DNA of 64,000 nucleotides from Dillenia suffruticosa. Its lineage: Eukaryota; Streptophyta; Magnoliopsida; Dilleniales; Dilleniaceae. The DNA is taken from the NCBI GenBank assembly GCA_033439265.1, contig JAVTVX010000002.1, positions 15,465,674 to 15,529,673 on the forward strand, written 5' to 3'. The notes beneath the pieces were generated by a model. It had not been told where the DNA came from, searched no databases, and saw nothing but the letters and a program-made list of their open reading frames with translations. A program made the translations under genes and the position numbers. Below, one piece after another: positions 12,964-27,489 of this stretch. Each line of letters opens with the position of its first letter. The stretch's first letter is position 1.

Positions 12964-14980
12964 AAAATGGAGATTATGAAAAAATAAAATTAAAAAAATC
13001 CCAAAAAGTCAAGTTCTCTTCAAGGTTGGCCTTGAAACCCTAGTTCTCTTACCTCATCATGTTTAATTCTTCCACCGGTACTGGGGCTCTTGTGACCTAC
13101 ATTGTGCTCCTCTTCTCTTCCCTGTCTCTTCAAAATTGGAGGCTTCTTCGCCACTTGTTCTCGAAGCCACCGTAAAACCTCCAAACATCTTCTTCTAAAT
13201 CAAATCCCATTCCCTATCTGTGTTCCTGCAAAATCAACATGACTTTCACTCCATTGTCTTGTCTATTTAATCTTGTATTTTAAGGTAAACACCACCTGCA
13301 GGAGAGGACCGCATAAGTTTTGATCTTTAAGAAACATTTGGAATAATAGGTTTGATATTATACGATATTATTTAAAAAATAAATAAATTGTAGGGGTAGC
13401 TACCCCGATCCCTATCCCTTCGCCGTGTATGTGTGTAATGCTAATTAGTTCACATTTTCGTTTTCTATTTAGGTGGGCTGATCATAATCCTATCCTAATC
13501 CTACTTAGATTTAAGATTAGACAAGAGGCAAACAGCTAAAAAAAATTAATTAATCTTTATTTTATGCTAATGTCGATTCTAAATTATTTTTTATTAATTA
13601 GATTTAATTAATCGAATCGGTATCTATCTATAGTTAAAATGATTTGACTATTTTATGGCATACTAATATAATCGACTAAACTGAGTTGATTAAAAATAAT
13701 TTTAAAATAATTTCATTTATATTTTAATATTATAATTAAAATTTTTTCGAGGAAAGATAGGTGAAACTAGAGGAGGTTGGATTGATCCAAGCAGGTGAAT
13801 AGCATGATGTAATAGTTAGATAAATTTTTCAATTTCAATTATTCAAGAAAGAACTTATTAACGATGGTTTCTTGTCAAACACTCCGAATAACAAATTTCT
13901 AATATTCATTTGAAAAAATCCTTTATAAAAATGAAATCTAAAAAAAATCTCTCTCAAATTCTCTCATCTTTATTTTTCTTTCACCATTTTTCTTGTAATT
14001 TAAGTCACATTTATTATTCGTCTCTATCACTTTATCTCTCAACACAAGTGTAATTCTTGATTTAAAATTTATAGATTTTATAAAATCTTAATTCTTGATT
14101 TTCAATCGTTGAAAACATTAATATTTTTAAGAGAAAAGTATAGTAATAGTTATAAAATTGTTAAATTGATTTGTTAGATTAGTTAATAATTAATAAATTT
14201 ATTAATAGTTAATATATTGATCAGTAATCAGATAAAATGATCAATAATTAGTAGAAATTAATATAATTAATTAATAAAAATAATAATTTTAGGACATATA
14301 ATGTATAGAACGAAATTTATTTTTGAACTCTCTCTCTCAAAATCTCTCTCTTTCTATCCCTTTCTCTCTAAATTTTTTTTATTTTTATCGTAAATATTCA
14401 GATTTTATTTAATTAATAATTTATTTTATTTTAACGGTTGATTTTCTTAAATTTTTTTTTATCTTTTTAAAACTTGTATACGAGATCTCCGATGGAGTTT
14501 GGTCTCTCTATAACCATGATTCATGTGTAGGCCCCAACCCCGAGGGCCGTCTCAATCAAAACAAAACATCAAAACAAAACAAAAAAAGGAAAATAAATAA
14601 AGGCGGAAAGAAAACGCGTGGGTAGGTCCTACTTGCAATGTTTCAATTAGCGGTTTAAACGGCCAACTCACCTCCTCACCAAAAAACACAAGAAGCAATC
14701 ACGGGAGGATAAGAAAAAAAAAAAAAAAAACTGAAAAATACTTGTTTCTAAATCACGAGAATAAAACTCTCTCTCTCTCTGTGAAGCCGAGACCATCGGA
14801 AGAGAAAGAACCCTAGATTCAAGCTTCTCTGTGTCCAAATCTAACAGCCTACATTGTTCTAATTCAGATCTCTTTCTGTTAAATTTCATAATGTAGTGAT
14901 TTTCACGAAGAAAACATTCTATTTCTGACTCAAATCCACGAGCGAGATCATCTCCGATCTAGAGTCTGATCGGAGGTTTC
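12371..14980. other. Intergenic DNA between the LTR region and NPSN11
   Basis: No gene could be supported. A more balanced-composition stretch at ~12550-13330 resembles transcribed or genic DNA, and it holds a (GA)n tract at ~12928-12959. However, its ORFs are short (longest 79 codons) with no recognisable domain. 13480-14500 is AT-rich. From ~14560 onward the DNA is probably the NPSN11 promoter and 5' leader, with an 'acgcgt' core at ~14614 and a CT tract at ~14766-14780. Confidence 0.55.
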
Positions 14981-15065
14981 AGATTTGCGATTTTAAATTT
15001 GAATGTGTGATTCGTCGATGCTGTCAAGAATTTGAAGCTTTTGGTATAGAGGTGGTTTACATCCA

Positions 15066-18000
15066 ATGGATTTGTCAGCGATCAGCGAAGATCTCGCTGA
15101 GATCGATGGACAAATCAATGACATTTTTCGTGCTTTATCGTAAGAAGAAAATTTCAATTAGCTCTTTTTTTCTTTTCATTTTCGCTTCGATCTATTCATT
15201 ACTACGTTTTATATTTCGTTACAAATTCATGAATTTCTGAGCTGCATTTTGATCAGCTTATGTTAATTAGTGAAGTATTATCTTCCTTATTCTCTCTCTC
15301 TCTCTCTCTATGTTGTATTGCGTTTTTGCAGAAACGGGTTTCAGAAGCTGGAGAAGATTAAGGATGCGAACAGGCAGAGCAGGCAGCTGGAAGAGCTTAC
15401 GGAGAAGATGCGCGAATGTAAAAGGTAAAAAAAACATTTGAATCATTAATTTTTCTTTTTTTTTCCTTCTGTGTCTTTACTAAAGTAGTCTTGAATCTTA
15501 ATAGCTCCCTCTTTAATAGATTTCAACCATGTGCATTCTATATATTGCGTATTTCTTCTCTTACCATACAAAAGATTTGGTCAACGGCGTAAATGTTGGG
15601 ATGGGAAAGTAACAAAATTGCAGATTTTGCTAATGACTGCAAATGGGTTGATTTGGATCTCTTCTCTTTTGTTCATTAGCAGAAGAGAAGAATTTCTATG
15701 TGGACTAGACTGTTTTACCATCATATAGCTAGATATTTCACTTGGTGAAAGATCCCGAAAAGAGAAAGGGCATAAAGTTCTGAACACTCAACTGGTGATG
15801 GGTTGGAATGTGCTTGTGCATCCTGTGTTATGGACTGGAGGGAAAGAAGCCATTTGATTATCATATTACCTGCTAAACCATTAAGCGAAAAATTTGATTC
15901 TGGGCTTGAAACTAGACAATGCCGCAATTTGACCTTAATTTCTTTTGCTATTTTGTTAATACAAATTTGACTCGTCAATGGATCACTTAACTAAGCTGAC
16001 GGATCTAGTGACTGGTTCTGCTTGGATGATCCTGTTTCCCTTCAAAAGTTTTAATTGATAACTAATGAAAGATTGTGTTGATTGTATGGATCATGGACAT
16101 ATAAAAACTTGCATTATAGGGATTATAGTATGTAATGGAGAAGTGAGACTGAACCCAGTTAAGTGTCCTTCCCTTTTTCTTTTCTATTTGCCCGTTTAGA
16201 TTGCCTATAGGATGCTTTGAAGTCCAGGGTAATTTTTGTTTCCTGAGCTGCTCAACCATCAAGGAAAAAATAAATGGGATATTGAGCAATAATGTATTGG
16301 ATGGTATTAGTAATAATTTCATACATATCTAAGCAAATCACAAGGGTTTTTTCCCCTGCATTCCAAAATTATGTGGTTTTACTAGATGTAGGCTTATCTA
16401 TCTCATGACTTCAAAATTCAGTTCCTCTGAACTTTTAGTCCTCTATTTCTCCATCTTTCTTACCACTGTCCAAGTGGGTTGTAATTGCAATTAAATAGAA
16501 AGTCAAAACTCAAATTAAAGAGAAAAAAAGTAAAAGAGGTTCTACAGGGGCTACAGTAATTCCGTATTATTATGACTAATGGTCACCAATCTCCATTCAC
16601 ACAAAGTCATTATGCATACATTTGTAGGTGATCAGAGTGTGAAATATTCAGTACACTTGATCAATAGGTATTAGTTTGGTTACAGTACAAACCTTAGATA
16701 TCAAATGGGAAGTATATTATCTTTGGTTCTGGCGTTTCTGCCACCTTAGTTATTTTGTGGAAGTTAAGACTTCTATCCATTGTTCTTAATACTTAACTAC
16801 TATTATCATTGATTCATGATAATTCATGTAGAATGTTGGCAAATCATGCAAGATTTTCAAATTTTGCTGTTCATGCAGAAGGATCATCATTGGACACTGA
16901 AGTTCCATGATCTCTAATAACTTGCTTTGAAGTCTTTATAAAATAACAGAATCAAAACTTAATTCAACGACTGTGCCTGGAGATCTGAAATTTCTTAGGA
17001 AGACATTAGATTTAGAGTCTTTGTAAAATAAATAGATCTCTTGATACAATTTCCTAACATAATCACTATTCCATTGTGTGAATTACATGTTGTAACTGTT
17101 GTCGTAGGAAATGAACTTGCCATGTAGTTGACAGCCTCTGACAATCTGCGGAACTGTTACGATGGTTGAGTCTGCTGTGTGTCATATGTTGTTGCACATC
17201 CTGTAAGATTGCGTGACAGGAACATGCCATGTGATATCATGGTCTATCTAGCTGATTTCTTTAAACATCACTTAAAGGGAGCAAGACCAAGACATAGAAA
17301 TAGTAACACTACCAAAAAGAATCCCTAATGCACTAAATTAGTTTCGTGTTTTAGCCCTTTTGTTCCATTGCTAAATATGTACAGGCTTCTCCTTTGGAAT
17401 CGACTGAATAGTGCAGCTTCAATAAAATGGATACTATATGACCTATATCAATATATTCGGGAAAATAATTTTTGAGATCCAGCTGGTCTGGGGGGGGAAC
17501 TAGTTTGTTGTATTTGTTAATATATTATCCCTCAGTGGCTAGCTGAATCAGAAATGGGTTGAAGCATGTGATCCAAGGAAAAATGCCCTAAGAATTGCTT
17601 TCATTCTCATTTTCATTTCAGGCTTATCAAAGAGTTTGATAGAGAAGTCAAAGAGTTGGAGAATGCAAATGCTGCAGACACCAACAGGATGCTAAATGAG
17701 AAAAAACAATCAATGGTGTGTTACTACTTTCTTCTCTATTTCTAGCTCCATAGCCTTTTTGGTTTATCTTGTCCCCTCCACATGTCTTGGCTTGAGAGTT
17801 GTAATGATTTTTTTCTCCACCATACAGATTAAAGAGTTGAATTCGTATGTTGCTCTTAAAAAACAGTAAGTTGATATTCCTTTCACATATTCCTGTTTAT
17901 TGGTTGATGAAACTTTTTAACTTATTCTATCAAAAGCACTGACAGTAAATTCTAACTTTTTGGAGTGTTGAGTGCTCATTTTATTTAATTACTCCAATTT

Positions 18001-21000
18001 CCCTTTGTTTTTGCTTCCAATATCATTGAATACTGTTAGTCATTTGCCTGCTGTTTTACTTCGATATTTGCTGCTATATTTTGATATGTGCAAAATAGTT
18101 AAGTGAACTAGCTTGATGTGACTGCAGTGTAGGCTTGCTTGTTGAAGCTGATTACATCATTTCATCTGTTAAAAATTCATGTCGTGCATTTAGAAACCTG
18201 GTTTCTTCTATCAACTATGAACATGGCAAAATTTCTAGGAGAATGCTGTTTATTTTTGAATGATCGCCTCTGGTGAGAATTCATGTTCATGCCAGGATTC
18301 TGTAATGTGGGCCCAATTGTTTTCATCGATTTTGTTAATAAACCAAGTTGTTGAGTTTTAATTTACATGAGATTTGCTTCGTGAAATCCTATGAGGATGT
18401 TTTAGGGCTTTTATTGGCATTGGGCAAACTGAGACGAATGTAGCCATAGGATTGTGTAATGACTGTTCTGGGCCATGCATTGTCAAAAGGCCTAGGGCAC
18501 AACACAGCTCAAATGTGGGGTTAGATCTTGTTATATACACCGGGCCTAATTAGGCCTCTGAACCATAGGACTGCCCAAGCCCATTAAATGGCAGTCTGGC
18601 CTGGGCAGGTTGCATGGCTAGCGGCCAGATCCATTTCTATATTTGGTGCTATGAATACAATAATATGTTCAGTCACAAGCCATTTCTCTATTTTTAGTTT
18701 GCCAAGTTCTTTAATCATCCGATAGAATCAACTAAGTAAATCTTTGTTCATGGCTTTAAAGATTGTTTGAATATGTTTTCATGTTTATTGTTGATTGTGC
18801 TGTAGATATGCAAGCAATATTGATAACAAGCGAGTTGACCTCTTCGAGGGGCCTGGCGAGGGGCTTGGGGAAGAGAATGTATTACTTGCTTCATGTAAGC
18901 ATATTGATCTCACCATCATTTTTCTAGGTTTTACATTGTTAATTGGGAAACTTTTGGAACAAATGACACTTGAACTATTAGTGGTATTTGCATATGCAAG
19001 AATGCATGCATCCAAAGGCTTCATATTCAGTGTTTTTCCAACCAGATTATCTGATGACATTGGCTATTTCATTGCCTAAACACACTTGAATGCTTCATTG
19101 TTTTTGTTAGTTACAATCTACAGATATGACCACGCAAAGTTTGATGCTGGCACAGGGTAATACTGCAACCTTGAAGATGATTTTTATAAAAACATGGTCT
19201 AGTGATTGCAAATCTTAAGGCACATGTGCTGCTTCTATTAGACTATCATTTATCAGTTTGGTTTTCACTAGTACCATCCGTCTTTCCAAAAAGTGCTTAG
19301 ACAGATGCCTTGCATTTTACAGCTATGACAAATCAGCAGCTGATTGATAGCGGAAACAGGATGATGGACGAAACTGATCAAGCCATTGAGAGGTCAAAAC
19401 AGGTGTGTCTATCTTTTACCTAGGAAAGTTACATCATGTGCATTGTCCACTTGTTGGGAAAACCAGCAATCTGATTTTCTTCAAAAAATAATGATAAAAA
19501 TGAAAATAAAAATAATTGTGTGACCATGCTCTGTAAGTGCCCTTGCTACTTGGATTTCTTGGTGAGGCTTGAGACTATATCATAGAATGGTTTCTCTATA
19601 TGCTGTTTCCCCCCCCCCCCTTGTTTGGATGTATCACATGAGTGCAGGGGATTGGATTTTTGATAGTTCATAATGTAAAAATACCTCTATAGGCAATTTA
19701 AATTTATAAATTCAGTACTTAGATGAATAACGCTCTGCTTTTCCTCTGATGCACTTTGAGATAATAAGATTTAGCTTCTGCCCATCTAATCTGTAAAAGG
19801 TTGGGCACCATTTTCTTCTCCCTGTGTGGCAGCTTTTTTATTTTTTCTTTTTTGACTATATGAGTGCTTAATTGAAAGAATGTCATCAAATAAGCTAGCC
19901 ACCAGACCCCTGATTTTTGAGACAATGAAATATTTCCATTTAAAACTTGACCAGGCTGAGATTCACAGGAGTTTTCATAAAGCTACATAAGTCTGGACTT
20001 TTTGTCACCATTTTATTTGCAATCAACAGTGCTACTGAAAACATTGTCCTGAGATCATCCTCTGTCTTTTAGTCAGCATCATCCACAGGGGATCTTAGCC
20101 ATTAAAGTAGCAACAGAATTGTGAGGCATTGTCTATTCTACTGAACTGCCACAAAGTTGACTACCGGCATTAGAGGCTTTAAATCTCTTAAGTCTCGACA
20201 ATCTTAGTCATGCTTCTTTTCCATTTGTTTTCATAAGAAACAACAAAAATGTCCAGGAGAAAAAAGAAAAATAAAAATGAGAAAAGGAAGAATTAAAAAA
20301 AAAAAAAAAGAAGAAGCAAAAGGCAGAAACTTTTACTTTTTGGATTGTTCTATAAAACATATCTTGTTTAGTTTGAAATCTAAAATGCCGAGGAGAAAAA
20401 AGAAAAATAAAAATGAGAAAAAGAAGAATTAAAAAAAAAAGAAGCAAAAGGCAGAAACTTTTACTTTTTGGATTGTTCTATAAAACATATCTTGTTTAGT
20501 TTGAAATCTAAAATGCTGAGGAGAAAAAAGAAAAATAAAAATGAGAAAAAGAAGAATTAAAAAGAAAAAGAAGCAAAAGGCAGAAACTTTTACTTTTTTT
20601 GGATTGTTCTATAAAACATATCTTGTTTAGTTTGAAATCTAAGAACCAATGCTTACAAATCTCTCTTTTTCCATTTTCCTATATGTTTTAGGTAGTTCAA
20701 GAAACTATAAATGTTGGAACAGATACTGCGGCTGCTCTCAAGGCTCAGGTGTGTTTTATTTGCGAAGCATGAAAGAATTTGGTTTTATATTTTCATGCAG
20801 CATTTAATTTTCACTAGAGCCCTTTTATTCTCCAACTAAAGATTTTGAACTAAATGGTTCTATTACATCTGCATTCAGACAGAACAAATGAGTAGGATTG
20901 TAAATGAGTTGGACTCCATCCATTTCTCCATCAAGAAAGCTTCTAAATTGGTCAAGGAAATTGGTAGGCAGGTCAATCTCTGAAGTCTTCAACTCTCGTC

Positions 21001-22394
21001 TGTTTTTGTTCTTTGACTTCAGTTTTATTAGATTGTTCATGCATCTTTTGTTTTTACTTTGTTCTATTACCAGGTTGCAACTGATCGATGTATTATGGCC
21101 ATGCTTTTCATTATAGTCCTTGGGGTCATAGCCATCATTATTGTCAAGGTTTGCTGTCAGCTTACATCTACTTGTTTCATACTGTTTGCATTGATCGGTA
21201 GAAGATTAAATTCTAAATAGAATCTACATGATTGGAAGTTCAATCACAGCTAGTCTTTAATTGTACTAATGGTAGTCTCAGGAAACTCAAGTATTTTTCT
21301 TTATACCCACCTTCCTGGTATTTGAAATTGTCCAAGTCAGGATCCCTCAGTAGATGAACTAATCCAAGTTATAAGCCTTGACATGCCCACTTTAAATTAG
21401 CTGATCATGCTTTCTGTCTTATGGACTATTTTATCCTTGATATTTTGCCCTTTGTCCTTCAGCAAAGAGGCAGAATTACCCAAGATATAACTGAACAGGA
21501 ACTGAAAAGCAGTATTTTCCATAAAGAATAGTGGTAAAAATGTCAGATTTGCTGAAGTTCTTTGTTATGCCCAGGTAGCCTAAAGGCACCAATTGGCAGC
21601 ATGATGTGTAGGGTGGGAATATCAATTTTTTTCATGGGATTGCATGTGGTAATGATGTTTGAGATGCCTGTTTTAGTAAGCATGAGATTTGTATAGGGAA
21701 TTGCATGGAACAGGTATATTATATTTCATATCTTTAATGAAAGGGAGCCTAGGTCAGACATGGCATTGCATTTTAATATAAGTCACAGAAGAACTTCTGT
21801 GAGAAGAAGCAATAATTGCTCCAGAAATTGAAGCAGGTGGAGACTACTATGTTTTAGTTCTGTACCATTAACTGAATAATATCCTTATTGGATGTAAGTG
21901 TAGAGCATATAAGATGTGCTTTTTTCTTTTTCTTTTTTGCTTGCTTTTACAAATGCTTGAGCTTGTGATATGGAAAAATGTATAAAAATCACAAGTCACA
22001 ATCAAATGCAGTGTGTTACTATTACGGATCATTTTGTTTTTACCCCAAACTTCCAACTTGGCATCTATGTTACATGGACTTCACCATGGGTGTGAGTTGT
22101 AAGTAGGTATACAGGTACTGGACCGTCCTTAATTTGATCAAAGTTACACCAAAATGAAGTATCTTGAGTCTCTTGACACATAAAATACTGATTGGGTTTG
22201 ACATTTACAAGGTGAAGAGGCCATGTAACATAGATTGTCCTCATCAAATTTTAGTTTGCACATGCTTACTTCTTTACAATCTGTTAAATTTTCAGCTTGT
22301 TCACCCAAACAACAAGGACATTAGGGATATACCAGGATTAGCTCCACCTGTTCCTTCTGCTCCTTCCCGCAAGTTACTCTGGTATCCCAATTGA
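15066..22394 (+). CDS. NPSN11: Novel plant SNARE 11 (Qb-SNARE)
   Basis: Ten coding exons: 15066-15139, 15332-15424, 17622-17715, 17828-17865, 18806-18894, 19323-19402, 20692-20748, 20879-20971, 21074-21148 and 22296-22394. They encode 263 residues, close to the family length. The N-terminal ~100 residues (MDLSAISEDLAEIDGQIND...) match the helical Vti1-like region. Residues ~131-206 form the SNARE coiled coil, with the central-layer Gln in LKAQTEQM at ~175. Residues ~212-231 (CIMAMLFIIVLGVIAIIIVK) are the tail anchor. The C-terminus follows the membrane span as KDIRDIPGLAPP... NPSN11 is known to work at the plasma membrane and cell plate with KNOLLE-type syntaxins, SYP71 and VAMP721/722 in cytokinesis. 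All junctions are GT-AG and in phase. A minisatellite lies in intron 6. Assignment to NPSN11 rather than NPSN12/13 is from overall similarity and is less certain. Confidence 0.95.
20251..20642 (+). repeat. Three-copy ~128-bp minisatellite in NPSN11 intron 6
   Basis: Copies at ~20251-20386, 20387-20514 and 20515-20642. Each starts at 'aggagaaaaaagaaaa', passes through an A-rich run and 'gaagcaaaaggcagaaac', and ends in 'gttctataaaacatatc' and 'tttgaaatcta'. Differences between copies are mainly in poly-A length and a few substitutions, which points to recent expansion. It sits just upstream of exon 7. Confidence 0.95.
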
Positions 22395-22879
22395 TCAGTT
22401 GCCACTAGAGGACTGCATGATGGCCAATTTGTGATGATTTTCTTCAAATTCTTGCACCCGCATTGATGGAACCGAGTTAAGATAGGTGTTATTGAACAGA
22501 GAAACCATTCCAGAGTTCCTTAAATCCAGTGGGCAGATTTGGCCAGAGTGATGCAGTCCCAAGCTATTGTTGTGTCTCTTCTTGGAGCCGTTTCAGTTGG
22601 ACAAGGTCTGTATAATATTTTGCATTTATTAGATTTTGATGAAGAGTAAAGAGGAAAAGAAAATGGTCCCCTTTAGCATGCGGAATCACGACATACTCGG
22701 CATTGCTTTGCTTGATTTGTTTACAGCCTTGATTTGTACAATTACTCCATGAATTGCTTTTCACATTACCATTTGTTTTTATTGATTTGATCTACATCTT
22801 GAACCTCAGCTCATTGTATTGGTGATTTTGGACTTAACCAGTGGTTTGCATACCTCCCAATTTTTATATACTTCCCGTG

Positions 22880-25800
22880 GATCACTTGCACAAAGATATA
22901 CAAAGAAACTCGAGTATGCACGGATTCATCAAGTACATTATAGTCCACAAAATATGTGTACCCAATAAATAGACAATGTGTGGATTTTAAATTTCAATCC
23001 TTGAAAATCCCTATAGAACTTGTCTCCTTTGGAAGGCCTTGTACTGCCCATTTCTATGTCCAAACCACGAAAACTCTTTCCATTTTGCTATAATCAGGAG
23101 TTGTCCAAGGAAAAATAAATAAATAAATAAATAGGAAGAGATTTTTTTTTTTTTTTACAAGGATTTGAACCTGATATCATCAGGTTGGGGAAAAATGTTT
23201 GTATTACTAGGCTGTCCCTTTGGGGACATAAATAAAAGGAGATTGTATTGGCAAGAATCTGCATATTCAAGGCAATTGAATTCTTTTGTGTACTACTAAG
23301 ACTTCAAAATTTTGATTCAATCAGAGTGAGTGAGATAAGAATTTGACTTGATTTATTCAACCAAAAAAACTAAGTTTAGACCAAGCACTCCGACGAACGA
23401 GTCTTAGTTCAGCTAACTCATTTGAAAAAGTCAAGGTCGAAGACTATTCGACTCAGATTGGTCTGTTTAGATTTCGACCTAGTTAATTTCGAGTAGGTGT
23501 TCAAGGTAACTGTGAAGAATGTCCATTCTGAAAAAATAATTTGTTAGTTCACCAGATTTAGGGTGGGCTGGTGAAATGATGGTGAGCGGTGTGAGAGGCT
23601 TAGAGCAATCTCCGAGTGGCAGCCCATCTCGATGAAGCTGTCTTTTGTCGGAAGAGGCTATGAAGCGTTGGGCAAACAAAATATTGCATACCATAATAGT
23701 GAGGCAAGTTTGAAACAAATGGAAAACTCTTTTTCCCTTGAAAAGTAAATGGACCAAAAAGCTTTTGAAATTTCTATATATATATTTCCACAGAATTGGA
23801 GAAATTGCTGAAATGCAGATAGGGAGATGTGGAAATTAAGAGCGGCTTCATATTTGATCAAACCATCAAAAACGGTGGAATTAAACATGCCCAAACTTCT
23901 AAACTAGGTAAACTAGGAATATTTTAGTTCTTGTTTTTAACAATTTTTATATGGTTTTTATGGTTTCTTTGATTTTTTTTTTTTTTTTATAATTCTAATG
24001 GCTTTTTTTAAAACAATTTTTTCATAGTTAAATTCCTGATTTTGATTTTTTGATTTTTTTAATTGTTTAAATTCTTATTTTAAATCTAAAAATTTGATTC
24101 GGAAGTTCAATTCCTGAAAGTTCTCATTTTAAAATTTGATTAAAACTATTTTTACAGTTTTGGTTCGATTTACAAGATTTGATTTTAATTTGTTCTGATT
24201 TATAACAAAAAAATTTAAGCATATTTAGATGAAATCATCCAATACATGATAGTTAATTTTTCTATTTAGCTAAGCATTTAGATAGTAAAAAGCCACAACA
24301 TCAACATAAAAACCTTTTGACGTAGTTACAAAAATTCAAATGTATTTGTGAAGTATATATTTTGAGTAAAAGTTTTACTCGAAAAAGCGACAATGTTATG
24401 GAAATGGTTAAATACCTATTTACTTTATATTTAACCTTCTATCGTAAATAAATTAAAATTAATGATACTCTATCAGAAAAATTAAACTATTGACAATATA
24501 AGATATGAGTAGTATTTGTTGTTAAATTAATATTACCTTGGTGGGAAGATATGTTACGTTTCATGAAAAGGAAGAGACACACAAAGGCAATGAAGCCTAT
24601 TATTGCATGAAAAAGAAAAGTTCATGTTGCACACTGTTTAATAGTCTAGCAGCAAATTTTTGACCATAGGAAAAGTAAAGACCAGTAAAGACCTCCATCT
24701 CTAGGAAAGAGCCATGGGGCATGTACCCCCTAACCTAACGTAAGGTGCGAAGCATAATATGATTAATGTTCCTCACCACCCCAACAAAGAGAACCAATGT
24801 ATTTTTCTTAATATATTTGTATATTATATGGCAACTAGCCACATGCTCCACGTGTGTGATTGGCTATAAGATGATTCTATTTTTTTAAATAAATCATTAA
24901 TATCGATAATTATGTTAAATTTAATTAAATTTAATTCTATTTAAATTTAATTTTAAAGTTATAAATTTTTTTTATCTATTTTTATTTTTATCGTGTTTAA
25001 AAGTATTAAATTTAAAATTTATTTTAAAAATCATCCCATCAATTACGTCAATCAGATAATAACATCACTGTATCATGAAAATTGAAGTCCAGATGCTGCT
25101 GCATTTGGAGAGGATGGAGAAAGGACAGCCTAAAGTTCATGGGCATGTAAGTGGGAGAGTTTCCATGATGGGACCACTGGGCCGGTGGTAGGTGTCAAAA
25201 TGGAGACATTTCGAGTTCCCGAAGAGGACCCTTCACATACTGGAAAAAAAAAAAAAAAGAAAAAAAAAAAACGTTCGATCCGACTTTGACGCAGCACAGG
25301 AATTTGACCCGGAAGAACTTGAATAAGCGTGTGGGATGGCTACTCTCCGGAATTATGGTGACACGATGGATGTGGTGGGAGACCACATTCATCTCACACA
25401 CTAATCATATATATTGCATCATGGGTCCTATCCTAAAATGGGCAAAGTTTATATCTTATAATTTAGATCTGTTAATTAAATTTAAAATTTAAAATTTAAA
25501 AATAAAAATTTAAAAATAAAAATTTAAAAATAAAAATAATTATGTTTTTTAAAAAATTTGATCTGATGATTTTTAAATTAAATTAATAAGTATGATTTCA
25601 AATTCCGATTGATTATTAAAAAAATGACAAATCTTATGTTGTCGAAATAATTTCAAAATTAAAAAATTTATATAAATAGATAAAATATAACTTATGTATA
25701 AATAAATATAGTCTAATAAATATCTATTTTGTAAAATTTTTAGAGAGTTATCTTATATAATGTATTCTAAACTTAGAGACTTTTAATAAATAAAACTCAT

Positions 25801-27400
25801 GTCTAAAAATCATACTTTTGGTAAAAAAAAAATTATAATTTTAAATGAAATAAATAATATTTAAAATTATATATATATATATATATATATCCGAATGCTT
25901 ATTTTATTCCAACACTCGCTTTTTTTTCTCTCTTTATTTTATTTTTTATTTGTGTTATACTCAAAGAAAAGAAAAATTTTTATCTTAGCTAATTTTATTT
26001 TTTATCCGAATGCTTATTCTTTATCCTAGCTTGTTCGAGAATATATTGCACGATTTATTCGTTTGTAAAATTTGAGTAATTTTAATATTTTTTTTATTTT
26101 AATTCTCTTAAATCAATAAAAATTACATTCAGTATTAAAACTTATTAATCGAAGAATTTACTCTAAAATAAAATAATATATTTATAAAAACTATTATAAA
26201 TAAATAAAAAAATATATATTTATAAATACAATAGAAAAATAGTAGACTTGATAAATCCATCGAAGCCACAAGTCACGTCCTCGTGGATTGTGCAGAAATC
26301 AGGAACTTTTCTGACATCAGCTGATGACCTGGTGTGACGTGTTACGTGGGTACGGGACCTCTCATTTTTGACCATTGAGTGCTATGGGCGGATCAATTTA
26401 CCATTATGTCCCTCTTGATGGAAATATTTGTACATTAATTTTTGCAAATGTATATACATCAGAACCAGTCTATGCTCTTAAAACGGTTTTGTCTACCTAA
26501 GACAATCATTTTCAAGTTTCCCAATATGGACTGTTGTAATTTTTTTTTTTCTTTTGCTTGGTAGACGGAGACAAATTAAAAATAAATTATAATTTATGCT
26601 ACGTAAAAATAAATATTTACTATTCCCAATATGGTTTTTTTTCCTTTTAATAAAAAAAAAAAGAAAAGAAAAAAAAAGAAATAAATAGCAAACTACCGGG
26701 AATAATAACTTAGAAACTAAGCATAACTTGTATATCCGGTTTTTCTACTCTGAAATTACATGAATAATCCCTACTCTTGTGTTACCTTGTACAAAAAATT
26801 ATATATCAACATATTGTAAAGAGATTTATTATATATAATTTTTTTAAAAATCAATATAAAACCCATTGGTCTTCAAAATTAGGTACATGATTCCAATTTC
26901 ACATTAATATAGTGTACGGATGCACATGATTTACAATAGAAAATTCCCAAAAACCCAACCCGAAGGCAAGGCCAAGAATTAACAAACCAACAAAATCCCG
27001 AGTAGTATGAAATGGAACTGGAATTGGAAGAATCAAATGAACACGCCTCTCTCTCTCTCTCTCGGATTATGCGGTGACCTGTCTTTGTCCTTCCCTCAAC
27101 TAATCGTTTCATACACGACACAGTTTTTAAGCTTTTTCCCTTGTTTGGATCTTCCTTACAGTCTGGGTTTTCCATGATTTCCTCACTTCCAGAAACAAAT
27201 ATTCAGAAATTCAAGTTCCATTTCTTCCTTTTAAGTCCTTTCTCTATCCGGGTCTTCTTTCTTTAATTATGTTCTCACTTTGTTTTCCCACCTCAATTTC
27301 ACCTGCCCCCTAAATCACTTCACGGTTTATTCTGGGGCCTCTCTCCCTATCACCAAAATTTTATTTTCTTTGAATTTTCTCTTCTGGGGTTTTTCTATAT
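22880..27400. other. Intergenic DNA between NPSN11 and the kinase
   Basis: No gene supported. It holds an AAAT run (~23116-23133), a possible SINE head in reverse (~23142-23222: poly-T then 'ggatttgaacc'), and a short minisatellite of 'aaaaatttaaaaata' units (~25478-25540). It also has a TA tract (~25868-25890) and two copies of 'atccgaatgctta' at ~25889 and ~26002. The ~27000-27480 part is probably the promoter and 5' leader of the kinase gene. Confidence 0.55.
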
Positions 27401-27489
27401 TGATGAATTCAGTGTCAAATTTGTAGAAATTGTCAAAAATTCAAGGTGGTATTTTTATTTTTATTTTTTTTTTCTTTTGAGGTTGGAGA

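Noticed and set aside
18540-18625. 'gggcctaattaggcc' and nearby 'actgcccaagccca...tggcctgggca' palindromic motifs in NPSN11 intron 4
   Set aside because: Resemble fragments of dispersed repeats seen in plant introns, but too short and imperfect to assign to an element.
18795-19079. Overlapping plus and minus ORFs of ~90 codons
   Set aside because: The plus ORF contains NPSN11 exon 5 and then runs into an intron; the minus ORF is its shadow.
20208-20447. 79-codon Phe-rich minus-strand ORF
   Set aside because: Produced by the poly-A-rich minisatellite in the NPSN11 intron.
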